Both the position numbers and the translations under genes were made by a program. From the NCBI RefSeq assembly GCF_004920405.1, contig NZ_RFLV01000001.1, positions 186,001-250,000 on the forward strand: a stretch of 64,000 bases of DNA, in the 5' to 3' direction. Source of the DNA: Pseudomonas leptonychotis (GTDB taxonomy: Bacteria > Pseudomonadota > Gammaproteobacteria > Pseudomonadales > Pseudomonadaceae). Under the pieces are notes generated by a model. The model was not told the DNA's origin, did not search any database, and was given only the letters and a program-made list of their open reading frames with translations. How positions within the stretch are numbered: position 1 is the stretch's first letter; every line of letters starts with the position of its first letter. Below are positions 63,656-64,000 of this stretch, in pieces.

Positions 63656-64000
63656 TCAGGCGTCTGCGTCGGCCAAATCATCAGCCGTAGCGTTGGCTTT
63701 GACCGGCGCGGCAGTAACCAGCAACTTTTCACGGATCAGCCCTTCAACAGTGCGTGCCACTTCCGGGTTGTCCTCCAGGTACTTGGCCGAGTTGGCCTTG
63801 CCCTGGCCGATCTTGCTGCCTTGATAGCTGTACCAAGCGCCCGACTTCTCCAACAGACCAAGCTGCACACCGAGATCGATGATCTCACCGTTGCGGTAGA
63901 TGCCCTTGCCATAAAGAATCTGGAACTCGGCCTGACGGAAAGGTGGCGCTACCTTGTTCTTAACGACTTTGACGCGGGTTTCGCTGCCAACCACTTCGTC
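63656..64000 (-). CDS. recA: Recombinase RecA, C-terminal part (cut by window edge)
   Basis: The last 114 codons of RecA, entering from beyond 64000: [94 protein letters not shown], then an acidic tail ending ADDLADADA. Only the end of the core and the C-terminal regulatory domain are visible; the ATPase motifs are outside. Confidence 0.97.
   Translation of the reverse strand, partial: DEVVGSETRVKVVKNKVAPPFRQAEFQILYGKGIYRNGEIIDLGVQLGLLEKSGAWYSYQGSKIGQGKANSAKYLEDNPEVARTVEGLIREKLLVTAAPVKANATADDLADADA

Overview
The window is a chromosomal stretch of a Pseudomonas, probably not P. aeruginosa itself. Gene content and order match recognisable Pseudomonas blocks: flgB-to-flgL, bfd-bfr-grxD-argF, glpK/glpR/glpD, rapA with alkB, braCDEFG, rhlG, fpr-finR, and dgkA-erdR through recX-recA. 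No rRNA, tRNA, prophage, insertion sequence with a transposase or CRISPR array was seen. Coding is dense, and most gaps hold a recognisable promoter, operator, terminator or repeat.

Layout. 1-3.3 kb (minus): three tightly packed genes directly behind flgL: a truncated sugar/choline-type nucleotidyltransferase, a class-I amidotransferase-like hydrolase and a dikinase-like protein with a rifampicin-phosphotransferase-like layout. They may activate a small molecule, possibly to decorate the flagellum. 3.3-15 kb (minus): the rod, hook and hook-filament junction genes flgBCDE and flgFGHIJKL, each block with its own sigma-54 promoter and separated by a terminator. 15-19 kb: iron storage (bfd, bfr), monothiol glutaredoxin and an orphan molybdopterin oxidoreductase. 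19-22 kb: argF overlapping an ABC ATPase, and a PhzF-like enzyme. 22.2-24.5 kb: a porin and a PilJ/NarX-type periplasmic sensor-domain protein behind a sigma-54 promoter and a leader that looks like an ANTAR (NasT-type) antitermination switch, suggesting nitrogen-regulated nitrate/nitrite or other anion uptake.

24.5-29.2 kb: glycerol catabolism (glpK, glpR, glpD) with ybaK interposed, two GlpR operator matches and no glpF here. 29.2-34 kb: a 38-residue membrane protein of the CcoM type (cbb3 oxidase subunit) under a perfect ANR box, which appears to be the PhrS small RNA locus with a repeat lodged in its 3' untranslated part; then a basic 53-aa protein, alkB, a hypothetical and rapA. Three copies of the same MITE-like repeat lie at 27.4, 29.3 and 33.9 kb. 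34-39.4 kb: CHASE2 adenylate cyclase, SH3 protein, M48 lipoprotein protease and a GAF/HD-GYP phosphodiesterase.

39.4-45 kb: an MFS transporter, a solitary divergent tubulin/FtsZ-superfamily protein (41063-43261) and hydroxypyruvate isomerase with tartronate semialdehyde reductase. 45-51 kb: two small conserved proteins and the branched-chain amino acid ABC transporter braCDEFG. 51-56 kb: a pseudouridine-synthase-like protein lacking its catalytic aspartate, a DUF1456 protein, rhlG, trmO, a VOC protein and a PAS-GAF-GGDEF cyclase. 56-64 kb: fpr/finR, dgkA, erdR, an EamA transporter, a DTW protein, a PA3611-like secreted protein, a LOG-family nucleosidase, recX and the C-terminal end of recA.

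The observations I rate highest are the PhrS/CcoM locus with its inserted repeat, the orphan tubulin-like protein, the sigma-54 plus ANTAR-type leader of the porin operon, and the flgL-linked dikinase/amidotransferase/nucleotidyltransferase set.
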